64,000 nt of DNA, from positions 7,927,512 through 7,991,511 of the forward strand of contig CP136064.1 in the NCBI GenBank assembly GCA_032622095.1. The letters are read 5' to 3'. This document shows, one piece after another, positions 1 through 14,300 of the stretch. Positions within the stretch are counted from its first letter, which is position 1. Every line of letters starts with the position of its first letter. This stretch comes from Siphonodentalium dalli (Eukaryota; Mollusca; Scaphopoda; Gadilida; Siphonodentaliidae). The notes beneath the pieces are model-generated. The model was not told the DNA's origin and searched no databases. It was given only the letters and a program-made list of their open reading frames with translations. Made by a program: the position numbers and the translations under genes.

Positions 1-289
1 ACGTATAACGGCAGAGAGAAGCGCCAATCTGTTGAGTGCATGATCACGTATAATGACAGCAATCCGGTGGGTATAACGACAGAGAGAAGCGCCAATCTGT
101 TGAGTGCATGATCACGTATAACGACAGAGAGAAGCGCCAATCTGTTGAGTGCATGATCATGTATAATGACAGCAATCCGGTGGGTATAACGACAGAGAGA
201 AGCGCCAATCTGTTGAGTGCATGATCACGTATAATGACAGTAATCCGGTGGGTATAACGACAGAGAGAAGCGCCAGTCTGTTGAGTGCA

Positions 290-2540
290 TGATCACGTAT
301 AATGACAGCAATCCGATGGGTATAACGACAGAGAGAAGCGCCAATCTGTTGAGTGCATGATCACGTATAATGACAGCAATCCGGTGGGTATAACGACAGA
401 GAGAAGCGCCAATCTGTTGAGTGCTTGATCACATATAATGACAGTAATCCGATGGGTATAACGACAGAGAGAAGCGCCAATCTGTTGAGTGCATGATCCC
501 GTATAATGACAGAGCGAAGCGCCAATCTGTTGAATGTATAATGACAGCAATCCGATGCGTATAACGACAGGGAGAAGCGCCAGTCTGTTGAGTGCATGAT
601 CACGTATAATTACAGCAATCCGGTGGGTATAACGACAGAGAGAAGCGCCAATCTGTTGAGTGTATAATGACAGCAATCCGGTGGGTATAACGACAGAGAG
701 AAGCGCCAATATGTTGAGTGCATGATCACATATAATGACAGTAATCCGATGGGTATAACGACAGAGAGAAGCGCCAATCTGTTGAGTGCATGATCCCGTA
801 TAATGACAGAGCGAAGCGCCAATCTGTTGAGTGTATAATGACAGCAATCCGATGCGTATAACGACAGAGAGAAGCGCCAATCTGTTGAGCGCATGATCCC
901 GTATAATGACAGCAATCCGGTGGGTATAACGACAGAGAGAAGCGCCAGTCTGTTGAGTGCATGATCACGTATAATGACAGCAATCCGGTGGGTATAACGA
1001 CAGAGAGAAGCGCCAATCTGTTGAGTGTATAATGACAGCAATCCGGTGGGTATAACGAAAGAGAGTGCATGGTCACGTATAAGGACAGCAATCCGATGTG
1101 TATAACAACAGAGAGAAGCGCCAATCTGTTGAGTGCTTGATCACGTATAACGACAGAGAGAAGCGCCAATCTGTTGAGTGCATGATCACGTATAACGACA
1201 GAGAGAAGCGCCAATCTGTTGAGTGCATGGTCACGTATAAGGACAGCAATCCGATGGGTATAATGACAGAGTGAAGCGCCAATCTGTTAAGTGCTTGATC
1301 ACGTATAATGACAGCAATCCGGAGGGTATAACAACAGAGAGAAGCGCCAATCTGTTGAGTGCTTGATCACGTATAATGACAGCAATCCGGTGGGTATAAC
1401 GACAGAGAGAAGCGCCGATCTGTTGAGTGCTTGATCACGTATAATGACAGCAATCCGGTGGGTATAACGACAGAGAGAAGCGCCAATCTGTTGAGTGCTT
1501 GATCACGTATAATGACAGAGCGAAGCGCCAATCTGTTGAGTGCATGGTCACGTATAAGGACAGCAATCCGATGGGTATAACGACAGAGTGAAGCGCCAAT
1601 CTGATGAGTTCATGATCACGTTTAATGGCAGCAATCCGGTGGGTATAACGACAGAGAGCAGCGCCAATTTGTTGAGTGCATGATCACGTTTAATGGCAGA
1701 AATCCGGTGGGTATAACGCCAGAGAGAAGCGCCAATCTGTTGAGTTCATGATCACGTTTAATGGCAGCAATCCGATGGGTATAACGAAAGAGAGAAGCGC
1801 CAGTCTGTTGAGTGCATGATCACGTATAACGGCAGAGAGAAGCGCCAATCTGTTGAGTGCATGATCACGTATAATGACAGCAATCCGGTGGGTATAACGA
1901 CAGAGAGAAGCGCCAATCTGTTGAGTGCATGATCACGTATAACGACAGAGAGAAGCGCCAATCTGTTGAGTGCATGATCATGTATAATGACAGCAATCCG
2001 GTGGGTATAACGACAGAGAGAAGCGCCAATCTGTTGAGTGCATGATCACGTATAATGACAGTAATCCGGTGGGTATAACGACAGAGAGAAGCGCCGATCT
2101 GTTGAGTGCATGATCACGTATACTGACAGTAATCCGGTGGGTATAACGACAGAGAGAAGCGCCAATCTGTTGAGTGCATGATCACGTATAATGACAGCAA
2201 TCCGGTGGGTATAACGACAGAGAGAAGCGCCAATCTGTTGAGTGCATGATCACGTATAATGACAGAGAGATGCGCCAATCTGTTGAGTGCATGACCACGT
2301 ATAATGACAGAGAGAAGCGCCAATCTGTTGAGTGTATAATGACAGCAATCCGGTGGGTATAACGACAGAGAGAAGCGCCAATCTGTTGAGTTCATGATCA
2401 CGTATAAGGACAGCAATCCGATGGGTATAACGAAAGAGAGAAGCGCCAATCTGTTGAGTGCATGATCACGTATAACGACAGAGTGAAGCGCCAATCTGTT
2501 GAGTGCATGATCGCGTATAATGACAGCAATCCGGTGGGTA
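290..2540. repeat. Higher-order block of array A, copy 1 (partner at 17.3-19.5 kb)
   Basis: The order of variant monomers between about 290 and 2,540 reappears at a constant offset of 17,006 bp. Examples are the open frames 293-880, 726-1214 and 2114-2494, matching 17299-17886, 17732-18220 and 19120-19500 with only scattered substitutions. The first part (293-948) also matches 3922-4577 at an offset of 3,629 bp. The first ~280 bp of the window resemble 1,822-2,100. Boundaries are approximate. Confidence 0.85.
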
Positions 2541-4593
2541 TAACGACAGAGAGAAGCGCCAATCTGATGAGTGTATGATCACGTATAACGACAGAGAGAA
2601 GCGCCAATCTGTTGAGTGTATAATGACAGCAATCCGATGGGTATAACGACAGAGAGAAGCGCCAATCTGTTGAGTGCATGATCACGTATAATGACAGCAA
2701 TCCGGTGGGTATAACGAAAGAGAGAAGCGCCAATCTGTTGAGTGCATGATCACGTATAATGACAGCAATCCGGTGGGTATAACGACAGAGAGAAGCGCCA
2801 ATCTGTTGAGTGCATGATCACGTATAACGACAGAGAGAAGCGCCAGTCTGTTGAGTGCATGATCACGTATAATGACAGCAATCCGATGGGTATAACGACA
2901 GAGAGAAGCGCCAATCTGTTGAGTGCATGATCGCGTATAACGACAGAGCGAAGCGCCAATCTGTTGAGTGTATAATTACATAAATCCGATGGGTATAACG
3001 AAAGAGAGAAGCGCCAGTCTGTTGGGTGCATGATCACGTATAATGACAGCAATCCGGTGGGTATAACGAAAGAGAGAAGCGCCAATCTGTTGAGTGTATA
3101 ATGACAGCAATCCGGTGGGTATAACGACAGAGAGAAGCGCCAATCTGTTGAGTGCATGATCACGTATAACGACAGAGAGAAGCGCCAGTCTGTTGAGTGC
3201 ATGATCACGTATAATGACAGCAATCCGGTGGGTATAACGAAAGAGAGAAGCGCCAATCTGTTGAGTGTATAATGACAGCAATCCGGTGGGTATAACGACA
3301 GAGAGAAGCGCCAATCTGTTGAGTGCATGATCACGTATAACGACAGAGAGAAGCGCCAGTCTGTTGAGTGCATGATCACGTATAATGACAGCAATCCGAT
3401 GGGTATAACGACAGAGAGAAGCGCCAATCTGTTGAGTGCTTGATCACGTATAATGACAGTAATCCGGAGGGTATAATGCCAGAGAGAAGCGCCGATCTGT
3501 TGAGTGCTTGATCACGTATAATGACAGTAATCCGGAGGGTATAACGAAAGAGAGAAGCGCCAGTCTGTTGAGTGCATGATCACGTATAATGACAGCAATC
3601 CGGTGGGTATAACGAAAGAGAGAAGCGCCAGTCTGTTGAGTGCATGATCACGTATAATGACAGCAATCCGGTGGGTATAACGAAAGAGAGAAGCGCCAAT
3701 CTGTTGAGAGTATAATGACAGCAATCCGGTGGGTATAACGACAGAGAGAAGCGCCAATCTGATGAGTGCATGATCATGTATAATGACAGAGAGAAGCGCC
3801 AGTCTGTTGAGTGTATAATGACAGCAATCCGATGGGTATAACGACAGAGAGAAGCGCCAATCTGTTGAGTGCATGATCACGTATAACGACAGAGAGAAGC
3901 GCCAGTCTGTTGAGTGCATGATCACGTATAATGACAGCAATCCGATGGGTATAACGACAGAGAGAAGCGCCAATCTGTTGAGTGCATGATCACGTATAAT
4001 GACAGCAATCCGGTGGGTATAACGACAGAGAGAAGCGCCAATCTGTTGAGTGCTTGATCACATATAATGACAGTAATCCGATGGGTATAACGACAGAGAG
4101 AAGCGCCAATCTGTTGAGTGCATGATCCCGTATAATGACAGAGCGAAGCGCGAATCTGTTGAATGTATAATGACAGCAATCCGATGCGTATAACGACAGG
4201 GAGAAGCGCCAGTCTGTTGAGTGCATGATCACGTATAATGACAGCAATCCGGTGCGTATAACGACAGAGAGAAGCGCCAATCTGTTGAGTGTATAATGAC
4301 AGCAATCCGGTGGGTATAACGACAGAGAGAAGCGCCAATCTGTTGAGTGCATGATCACATATAATGACAGTAATCCGATGGGTATAACGACAGAGAGAAG
4401 CGCCAATCTGTTGAGTGCATGATCCCGTATAATGACAGAGCGAAGCGCCAATCTGTTGAGTGTATAATGACAGCAATCCGATGCGTATAACGACAGAGAG
4501 AAGCGCCAATCTGTTGAGCGCATGATCCCGTATAATGACAGCAATCCGGTGGGTATAACGAAAGAGAGAAGCGCCAATATGTTGAGTGCATGA

Positions 4594-7500
4594 TCACGTA
4601 TAACGACAGAGAGAAGCGCCGATCTGTTGAGTGCATGATCCCGTATAATGACAGCAATCCGGAGGGTATAATGACAGAGAGAAGCGCCGATCTGTTGAGT
4701 GCATGATCATGTATAACGAAAGAGAGAAGCGCCAATCTGTTGCGTGCATGATCACGTATAATGACAGCAATCCGATGGGTATAACGAAAGAGAGAAGCGC
4801 CAATCTGTTGAGTGCATGATCCCGTATAATGACAGAGAGAAGCGCCAATCTGTTGAGTGCATGATCACGTATAACGACAGAGAGAAGCGCCAATCTGTTG
4901 AGTGCATGATCACGTATAACGAAAGAGAGAAGCGCCAGTCTGTTGAGTGCATGATCACGTATAATGACAGCAATCCGGTGGGTATAACGAAAGAGAGAAG
5001 CGCCAGTCTATGAGTGCATGATCCCGTATAATGACAGAGAGAAGCGCCAATCTGTTGAGTGCATGATCACGTATAACGACAGAGAGAAGCGCCAATCTGT
5101 TGAGTGCATGATCACGTATAACGAAAAAGAGAAGCGCCAGTCTGTTGAGTGCATGATCACATATAATGACAGTAATCCGGAGGGTATAACGACAGAGAGA
5201 AGCGCCAATCTGTTGAGTGCATGATCACGTATAATGACAGCAATCCGGTGGGTATAACGACAGAGAGAAGCGCCAATCTGTTGAGTGCATGATCATGTAT
5301 AATGACAGAGAGAAGCGCCGATCTGTTGAGTGCATGCTCACGTATATCGACAGAGAGAAGCGCCAATATGTTGAGTGCATTATCACGTATATCGACAGCA
5401 ATCCGGTGGGTATAAGGACAGTGAGAAGCGCCAATCTGTTGAGTGCATGATCACGTATATCGACAGAGAGAAGCGCCGATCTGTTGCGTGCATGATCACA
5501 TATAATGACAGCAATCCGGTGGGTATAACGAAAGAGAGAAGCGCCAATCTGTTGAGTGCATGATCACGTATAATGACAGCAATCCGGTGGGTATAATGAC
5601 AGAGAGAAGCGCCAATCTGTTGAGTGCATGATCACATATAATGACAGCAATCCGGTGGGTATAACAAAAGAGAGAAGCGCCAATCTGTTGAGTGCATGAT
5701 CACGTATAATGACAGCAATCCGGTGGGTATAACGAAAGAGAGAAGCGCCAGTCTGTTGAGTGCATGATCCCGTATAAGGACATAAATCCGATGGGTATAA
5801 CGAAAGAGAGAAGCGCCAGTCTGTTGAGTGCATGATCCCGTATAAGGACATAAATCCGATGGGTATAACGAAAGAGAGAAGCGCCAGTCTGTTGAGTGCA
5901 TGATCACGTATAATGACAGCAATCCGGTGGGTATAACGACAGAGAGAAGCGCAAATCTGTTGAGTGCATGATCGCGTATAATGACAGAGCGAAGCGTCAG
6001 TCTGTTGAGTGTATAATGACATAAATCCGATGGGTATAACGACAGAGAGAAGCGCCAATCTGTTGAGTGCATGATCACGTATAATGACAGCAATCCGGTG
6101 GGTATAACGAAAGAGAGAAGCGCCAATCTGTTGAGTGCATGATCATGTATAATGACAGAGAGAAGCGCCAATCTGTTGAGTGTTTAATGGCAGAAATCCG
6201 GTGGGTATAACGACAGAGTGAAGCGCCAATCTGTTGAGTTCATGATCACGTTTAATGGCAGCAATCCGGTGGGTATAACGACAGAGAGAAGCGCCAATCT
6301 GTCGAGTGCATGATCACGTATAATGACAGCAATCCGGTGGGTATAACAACAGAGTGAAGCGCCGATCTGTTGCGTGCATGATCACATATAATGACAGCAA
6401 TCCGGTGGGTATAACGAAAGAGAGAAGCGCCAATCTGTTGAGTGCATGATCACGTATAATGACAGCAATCCGGAGGGTATAATGACAGAGAGAAGCGCCG
6501 AACTGTTGAGTGCATGATCATGTATAACGAAAGAGAGAAGCGCCAATCTGTTGAGTGCATGATCCCGTATAATGACAGCAATCCGGTGGGTATAACGAAA
6601 GAGAGAAGCGCCAATCTGTTGAGTGCATGATCCCGTATAATGACAGAGAGAAGCGCCAATCTGTTGAGTGCATGATCACGTATAACGACAGAGAGAAGCG
6701 CCAATCTGTTGAGTGCATGATCACGTATAACGAAAGAGAGAAGCGCCAGTCTGTTGAGTGCATGATCACGTATAATGACAGCAATCCGGTGGGTATAACG
6801 AAAGAGAGAAGCGCCAGTCTATGAGTGCATGATCCCGTATAATGACAGAGAGAAGCGCCAATCTGTTGAGTGCATGATCACGTATAACGACAGAGAGAAG
6901 CGCAAATCTGTTGAGTGCATGATCACGTATAACGAAAGAGAGAAGCGCCAGTCTGTTGAGTGCATGATCACATATAATGACAGTAATCCGGAGGGTATAA
7001 CGACAGAGAGAAGCGCCAATCTGTTGAGTGCATGATCACGTATAATGACAGCAATCCGGTGGGTATAACGACAGAGAGAAGCGCCAATCTGTTGAGTGCA
7101 TGATCATGTATAATGACAGAGAGAAGCGCCGATCTGTTGAGTGCATGATCACGTATATCGACAGAGAGAAGCGCCAATATGTTGAGTGCATGATCACGTA
7201 TATCGACAGCAATCCGGTGGGTATAAGGACAGAGAGAAGCGCCAATCTGTTGAGTGCATGATCACGTATATCGACAGAGAGAAGCGCCGATCTGTTGCGT
7301 GCATGATCACATATAATGACAGAAATCCGGTGGGTATAACGAAAGAGAGAAGCGCCAATCTGTTGAGTGCATGATCACGTATAATGACAGCAATCCGGTG
7401 GGTATAATGACAGAGAGAAGCGCCAATCTGTTGAGTGCATGATCACATATAATGACAGCAATCCGGTGGGTATAACGAAAGAGAGAAGCGCCAATCTGTT

Positions 7501-8240
7501 GAGTGCATGATCACGTATAATGACAGCAATCCGGTGGGTATAACGAAAGAGAGAAGCGCCAGTCTGTTGAGTGCATGATCCCGTATAAGGACATAAATCC
7601 GATGGGTATAACGAAAGAGAGAAGCGCCAGTCTGTTGAGTGCATGATCCCGTATAAGGACATAAATCCGATGGGTATAACGAAAGAGAGAAGCGCCAGTC
7701 TGTTGAGTGCATGATCACGTATAATGACAGCAATCCGGTGGGTATAACGACAGAGAGAAGCGCCAATCTGTTGAGTGCATGATCGCGTATAATGACAGAG
7801 CGAAGCGTCAGTCTGTTGAGTGTATAATGACATAAATCCGATGGGTATAACGACAGAGAGAAGCGCCAATCTGTTGAGTGCATGATCACGTATAATGACA
7901 GCAATCCGGTGGGTATAACGAAAGAGAGAAGCGCCAATCTGTTGAGTGCATGATCATGTATAATGACAGAGAGAAGCGCCAATCTGTTGAGTGTTTAATG
8001 GCAGAAATCCGGTGGGTATAACGACAGAGTGAAGCGCCAATCTGTTGAGTTCATGATCACGTTTAATGGCAGCAATCCGGTGGGTATAACGACAGAGAGA
8101 AGCGCCAATCTGTCGAGTGCATGATCACGTATAATGACAGCAATCCGGTGGGTATAACAACATAGTGAAGCGCCGATCTGTTGCGTGCATGATCACATAT
8201 AATGACAGCAATCCGGTGGGTATAACGAAAGAGAGAAGCG
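4594..8240. repeat. 1,811-bp higher-order tandem duplication inside array A
   Basis: Two adjacent copies of about 1.8 kb. Landmarks at 4816, 5157, 5375 and 5564 recur at 6627, 6968, 7186 and 7375, always 1,811 bp later. They include rare variants such as the shortened CCAGTCTATGAGTG unit (5,010 and 6,821) and the TATATCGACAG units near 5,345 and 7,156. A third partial copy starts near 9,932 (offset 5,338 from the first). Single-base differences between copies are few, so the duplication is young relative to the array. Confidence 0.88.
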
Positions 8241-8754
8241 CCAATCTGTTGAGTGCATGATCACGTATAATGACAGCAATCCGGAGGGTATAATGACAGA
8301 GAGAAGCGCCGATCTGTTGAGTGCATGATCATGTATAACGAAAGAGAGAAGCGCCAATCTGTTGAGTGCATGATCACGTATAATGACAGCAATCCGATGG
8401 GTATAACGACAGAGAGAAGCGCCAATCTGTTGAGTGCATGATCGCGTATAATGACAGAGAGAAGCGCCAATCTGTTGAGTGCATGATCACGTATAATGAC
8501 AGCAATCCGATGGGTATAATGACAGAGAGAAGCGCCGATCTGTTGAGTGCATGATCATGTATAACGAAAGAGAGAAGCGCCAATCTGTTGCGTGCATGAT
8601 CGCGTATAATGACAGCAATCCGGTGGGTATAAGGACAGAGAGAAGCGCCAATCTGTGGAGTGCATGATCGCGTATAATGACAGAGGGAAGCGCCAATCTG
8701 TTGAGTGCATGATCGCGTATAACGACAGAGAGAAGCGCCAATCTGTTGAGTGCA

Positions 8755-9630
8755 TGATCACGTATAATGACAGCAATCCGATGGGTATAACGACAGAGAG
8801 AAGCGCCGATCTGTTGAGTGCATGATCATGTATAATGACAGAGAGAAGCGCCGATCTGTTGAGTGCATGATCATGTATAACGAAAGAGAGAAGCGCCAAT
8901 CTGTTGCGTGCATGATCACGTATAATGACAGCAATCCGGTGGGTATAACGAAAGAGAGAAGCGCCAATCTGTTGAGTGCATGATCACGTATAACGACAGA
9001 GAGAAGCGCCGATCTGTTGAGTGCATGATCATATATAATGACAGAGAGAAGCGCCAATCTGTTGAGTGCATGATCATGTATAATGACAGAGAGAAGCGCC
9101 AATCTGTTGAGTGCATGATCGCGTATAACGACAGAGAGAAGCGCCAATCTGTTGAGTGCATGATCACGTATAATGACAGCAATCCGATGGGTATAACGAC
9201 AGAGAGAAGCGCCGATCTGTTGAGTGCATGATCATGTATAATGACAGAGAGAAGCGCCGATCTGTTGAGTGCATGATCATGTATAACGAAAGAGAGAAGC
9301 GCCAATCTGTTGAGTGCATGATCACGTATAATGACAGCAATCCGATGGGTATAATGACAGAGAGAAGCGCCAATCTGTTGAGTGCATGATCGCGTATAAT
9401 GACAGAGAGAAGCGCCAATCTGTTGAGTGCATGATCGCGTATAACGACAGAGAGAAGCGCCAATCTGTTGAGTGCATGATCACGTATAATGACAGCAATC
9501 CGATGGGTATAATGACAGAGAGAAGCGCCGATCTGTTGAGTGCATGATCATGTATAATGACAGAGAGAAGCGCCGATCTGTTGAGTGCATGATCATGTAT
9601 AACGAAAGAGAGAAGCGCCAATCTGTTGCG
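8755..9630. repeat. 158-bp higher-order repeat (68+45+45) run in array A
   Basis: Here units cycle in a 68, 45, 45 pattern with a recurring order of GATCATGTATAA, GATCGCGTATAA and GATCACGTATAA junctions. Equivalent points lie 158 bp apart (8758/8916, 9164/9322) and 406 bp apart (8916/9322). The stretch sits between the end of the 1,811-bp duplication and the 9.9-kb partial copy. Confidence 0.7.
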
Positions 9631-11344
9631 TGCATGATCACGTATAATGACAGCAATCCGGTGGGTATAACGACAGAGAGAAGCGCCGATCTGTTGAGTG
9701 CATGATCACGTATAACGACAGAGAGAAGTGCCGGTCTGTTGAGTGCATGATCGCGTATAATGACAGCAATCCGATGGGTATAAGGACAGAGAGAAGCGCC
9801 GATCTGTTGAGTGCATGATCATGTATAATGACAGAGAGAAGCGCCAATCTGTGGAGTGCATGGTCACGTATAATGACAGCAATCCGGTGGGTATAACGAA
9901 AGAGAGAAGCGCCAATATGTTGAGTGCATGATCACGTATAACGACAGAGAGAAGCGCCGATCTGTTGAGTGCATGATCCCGTATAATGACAGCAATCCGG
10001 AGGGTATAATGACAGAGAGAAGCGCCGATCTGTTGAGTGCATGATCATGTATAACGAAAGAGAGAAGCGCCAATCTGTTGCGTGCATGATCACGTATAAT
10101 GACAGCAATCCGATGGGTATAACGAAAGAGAGAAGCGCCAATCTGTTGAGTGCATGATCCCGTATAATGACAGAGAGAAGCGCCAATCTGTTGAGTGCAT
10201 GATCACGTATAACGACAGAGAGAAGCGCCAATCTGTTGAGTGCATGATCACGTATAACGAAAGAGAGAAGCGCCAGTCTGTTGAGTGCATGATCACGTAT
10301 AATGACAGCAATCCGGTGGGTATAACGAAAGAGAGAAGCGCCAGTCTATGAGTGCATGATCCCGTATAATGACAGAGAGAAGCGCCAATCTGTTGAGTGC
10401 ATGATCACGTATAACGACAGAGAGAAGCGCCAATCTGTTGAGTGCATGATCACGTATAACGAAAGAGAGAAGCGCCAGTCTGTTGAGTGCATGATCACAT
10501 ATAATGACAGTAATCCGGAGGGTATAACGACAGAGAGAAGCGCCAATCTGTTGAGTGCATGATCACGTATAATGACAGCAATCCGGTGGGTATAACGACA
10601 GAGAGAAGCGCCAATCTGTTGAGTGCATGATCATGTATAATGACAGAGAGAAGCGCCGATCTGTTGAGTGCATGATCACGTATATCGACAGAGAGAAGCG
10701 CCAATATGTTGAGTGCATGATCACGTATATCGACAGCAATCCGGTGGGTATAAGGACAGAGAGAAGCGCCAATCTGTTGAGTGCATGATCACGTATATCG
10801 ACAGAGAGAAGCGCCGATCTGTTGCGTGCATGATCACATATAATGACAGCAATCCGGTGGGTATAACGAAAGAGAGAAGCGCCAATCTGTTGAGTGCATG
10901 ATCACGTATAATGACAGCAATCCGGTGGGTATAATGACAGAGAGAAGCGCCAATCTGTTGAGTGCATGATCACATATAATGACAGCAATCCGGTGGGTAT
11001 AACGAAAGAGAGAAGCGCCAATCTGTTGAGTGCATGATCACGTATAATGACAGCAATCCGGTGGGTATAACGAAAGAGAGAAGCGCCAGTCTGTTGAGTG
11101 CATGATCCCGTATAAGGACATAAATCCGATGGGTATAACGAAAGAGAGAAGCGCCAGTCTGTTGAGTGCATGATCCCGTATAAGGACATACATCCGATGG
11201 GTATAACGAAAGAGAGAAGCGCCAGTCTGTTGAGTGCATGATCACGTATAATGACAGCAATCCGGTGGGTATAACGAAAGAGAGAAGCGCCAATCTGTTG
11301 AGTGCATGATCATGTATAATGACAGAGAGAAGCGCCAATCTGTT

Positions 11345-14300
11345 GAGTGTTTAATGGCAGAAATCCGATGGGTATAACGACAGAGAGAAGCGCCAATCTG
11401 TTGAGTGCATGATCACGTATAATGACAGCAATCCGGTGGGTATAACGAAAGAGAGAAGCGCCAATCTGTTGAGTGCATGATCATGTATAATAACAGAGAG
11501 AAGCGCCAATCTGTTGAGTGTTTAATTGCAGAAATCCGGTGGGTATAACGACAGAGAGAAGCGCCAATCTGTTGAGTGTTTAATGGCAGAAATCCGGTGG
11601 GTATAACGACAGAGTGAAGCGCCAATCTGTTGAGTTCATGATCACGTTTAATGTCAGCAATCCGGTGGGTATAACGACAGAGAGAAGCGCCAATCTGTCG
11701 AGTGCATGATCACGTATAATGACAGCAATCCGGTGGGTATAACGACAGAGAGAAGCGCCAATCTGTTGAGTGCATGGTCACGTATAATGACATAAATCCG
11801 ATGGGTATAACGACAGAGAGAAGCGCCAATCTGTCGAGTGCATGATCACGTATAATGACATAAATCCGATGGGTATAACGACAGAGAGAAGCGCCAATCT
11901 GTTGAGTGCATGGTCACGTATAAGGACAGCAATCCGATGGGTATAACAACAGAGAGAAGCGCCAATCTGTTGAGTGCTTGATCACGTATAACGACAGAGA
12001 GAAGCGCCAATCTGTTGAGTGCATGATCACGTATAACGACAGAGAGAAGCGCCAATCTGTTGAGTGCATGGTCACGTATAAGGACAGCAATCCGATGGGT
12101 ATAACAACAGAGAGAAGCGCCAATCTGTTGAGTGCTTGATCACGTATAATGACAGCAACCCGGTGGGTATAACGACAGAGAGAAGCGCCGATCTGTTGAG
12201 TGCTTGATCACGTATAATGACAGCAATCCGGTGGGTATAACGACAGAGAGAAGCGCCAATCTGTTGAGTGCTTGATCACGTATAATGACAGAGCGAAGCG
12301 CCAATCTGTTGAGTGCATGGTCACGTATAAGGACAGCAATCCGATGGGTATAACGACAGAGTGAAGCGCCAATCTGTTGAGTTCATGATCACGTTTAATG
12401 GCAGCAATCCGGTGGGTATAACGACAGAGAGCAGCGCCAATTTGTTGAGTGCATGATCACGTTTAATGGCAGAAATCCGGTGGGTATAACGACAGAGAGA
12501 AGCGCCAATCTGTTGAGTTCATGATCACGTTTAATGGCAGCAATCCGATGGGTATAACGAAAGAGAGAAGCGCCAGTCTGTTGAGTGCATGATCACGTAT
12601 AACGGCAGAGAGAAGCGCCAATCTGTTGAGTGCATGATCATGTATAATGACAGCAATCCGGTGGGTATAACGACAGAGAGAAGCGCCAATCTGTTGAGTG
12701 CATGATCACGTATAATGACAGTAATCCGGTGGGTATAACGACAGAGAGAAGCGCCGATCTGTTGAGTGCATGATCACGTATAACGGCAGAGAGAAGCGCC
12801 AATCTGTTGAGTGCATGATCATGTATAATGACAGCAATCCGGTGGGTATAACGACAGAGAGAAGCGCCAATCTGTTGAGTGCATGATCACGTATAATGAC
12901 AGTAATCCGGTGGGTATAACGACAGAGAGAAGCGCCGATCTGTTGAGTGCATGATCACGTATAATGACAGTAATCCGGTGGGTATAACGACAGAGAGAAG
13001 CGCCAATCTGTTGAGTGCATGATCACGTATAATGACAGCAATCCGGTGGGTATAACGACAGAGAGAAGCGCCAATCTGTTGAGTGCATGATCACGTATAA
13101 TGACAGCAATCCGGTGGGTATAACGACAGAGAGAAGCGCCAATCTGTTGAGTGCATGATCACGTATAATGACAGAGAGAAGCGCCAATCTGTTGAGTGCA
13201 TGATCACGTATAATGACAGAGAGAAGCGCCAATCTGTTGAGTGTATAATGACAGCAATCCGGTGGGTATAACGACAGAGAGAAGCGCCAATCTGTTGAGT
13301 TCATGATCACGTATAAGGACAGCAATCCGATGGGTATAACGAAAGAGAGAAGCGCCAATCTGTTGAGTGCATGATCACGTATAACGACAGAGTGAAGCGC
13401 CAATCTGTTGAGTGCATGATCGCGTAAATGACAGCAATCCGGTGGGTATAACGACAGAGAGAAGCGCCAATCTGATGAGTGTATGATCACGTATAACGAC
13501 AGAGAGAAGCGCCAATCTGTTGAGTGCATGATCACGTATAATGACAGCAATCCGGTGGGTATAACGAAAGAGAGAAGCGCCAATCTGTTGAGTGCATGAT
13601 CACGTATAATGAGGGCAATCCGGTGGGTATAACGACAGAGAGAAGCGCCAATCTGTTGAGTGCATGATCACGTATAACGACAGAGAGAAGCGCCAGTCTG
13701 TTGAGTGCATGATCACGTATAATGAGGGCAATCCGGTGGGTATAACGAAAGAGAGAAGCGCCAATCTGTTGAGTGCATGATCACGTATAATGACAGCAAT
13801 CCGGTGGGTATAACGAAAGAGAGAAGCGCCAGTCTGTTGAGTGCATGATCCCGTATAAGGACATAAATCCGATGGGTATAACGAAAGAGAGAAGCGCCAG
13901 TCTGTTGAGTGCATGATCCCGTATAAGGACATACATCCGATGGGTATAACGAAAGAGAGAAGCGCCAGTCTGTTGAGTGCATGATCACGTATAATGACAG
14001 CAATCCGGTGGGTGTAACGAAAGAGAGAAGCGCCAATCTGTTGAGTGCATGATCATGTATAATGACAGAGAGAAGCGCCAATCTGTTGAGTGTTTAATGG
14101 CAGAAATCCGATGGGTATAACGACAGAGAGAAGCGCCAATCTGTTGAGTGCATGATCACGTATAATGACAGCAATCCGGTGGGTATAACGAAAGAGAGAA
14201 GCGCCAATCTGTTGAGTGCATGATCATGTATAATAACAGAGAGAAGCGCCAATCTGTTGAGTGTTTAATTGCAGAAATCCGGTGGGTATAACGACAGAGA

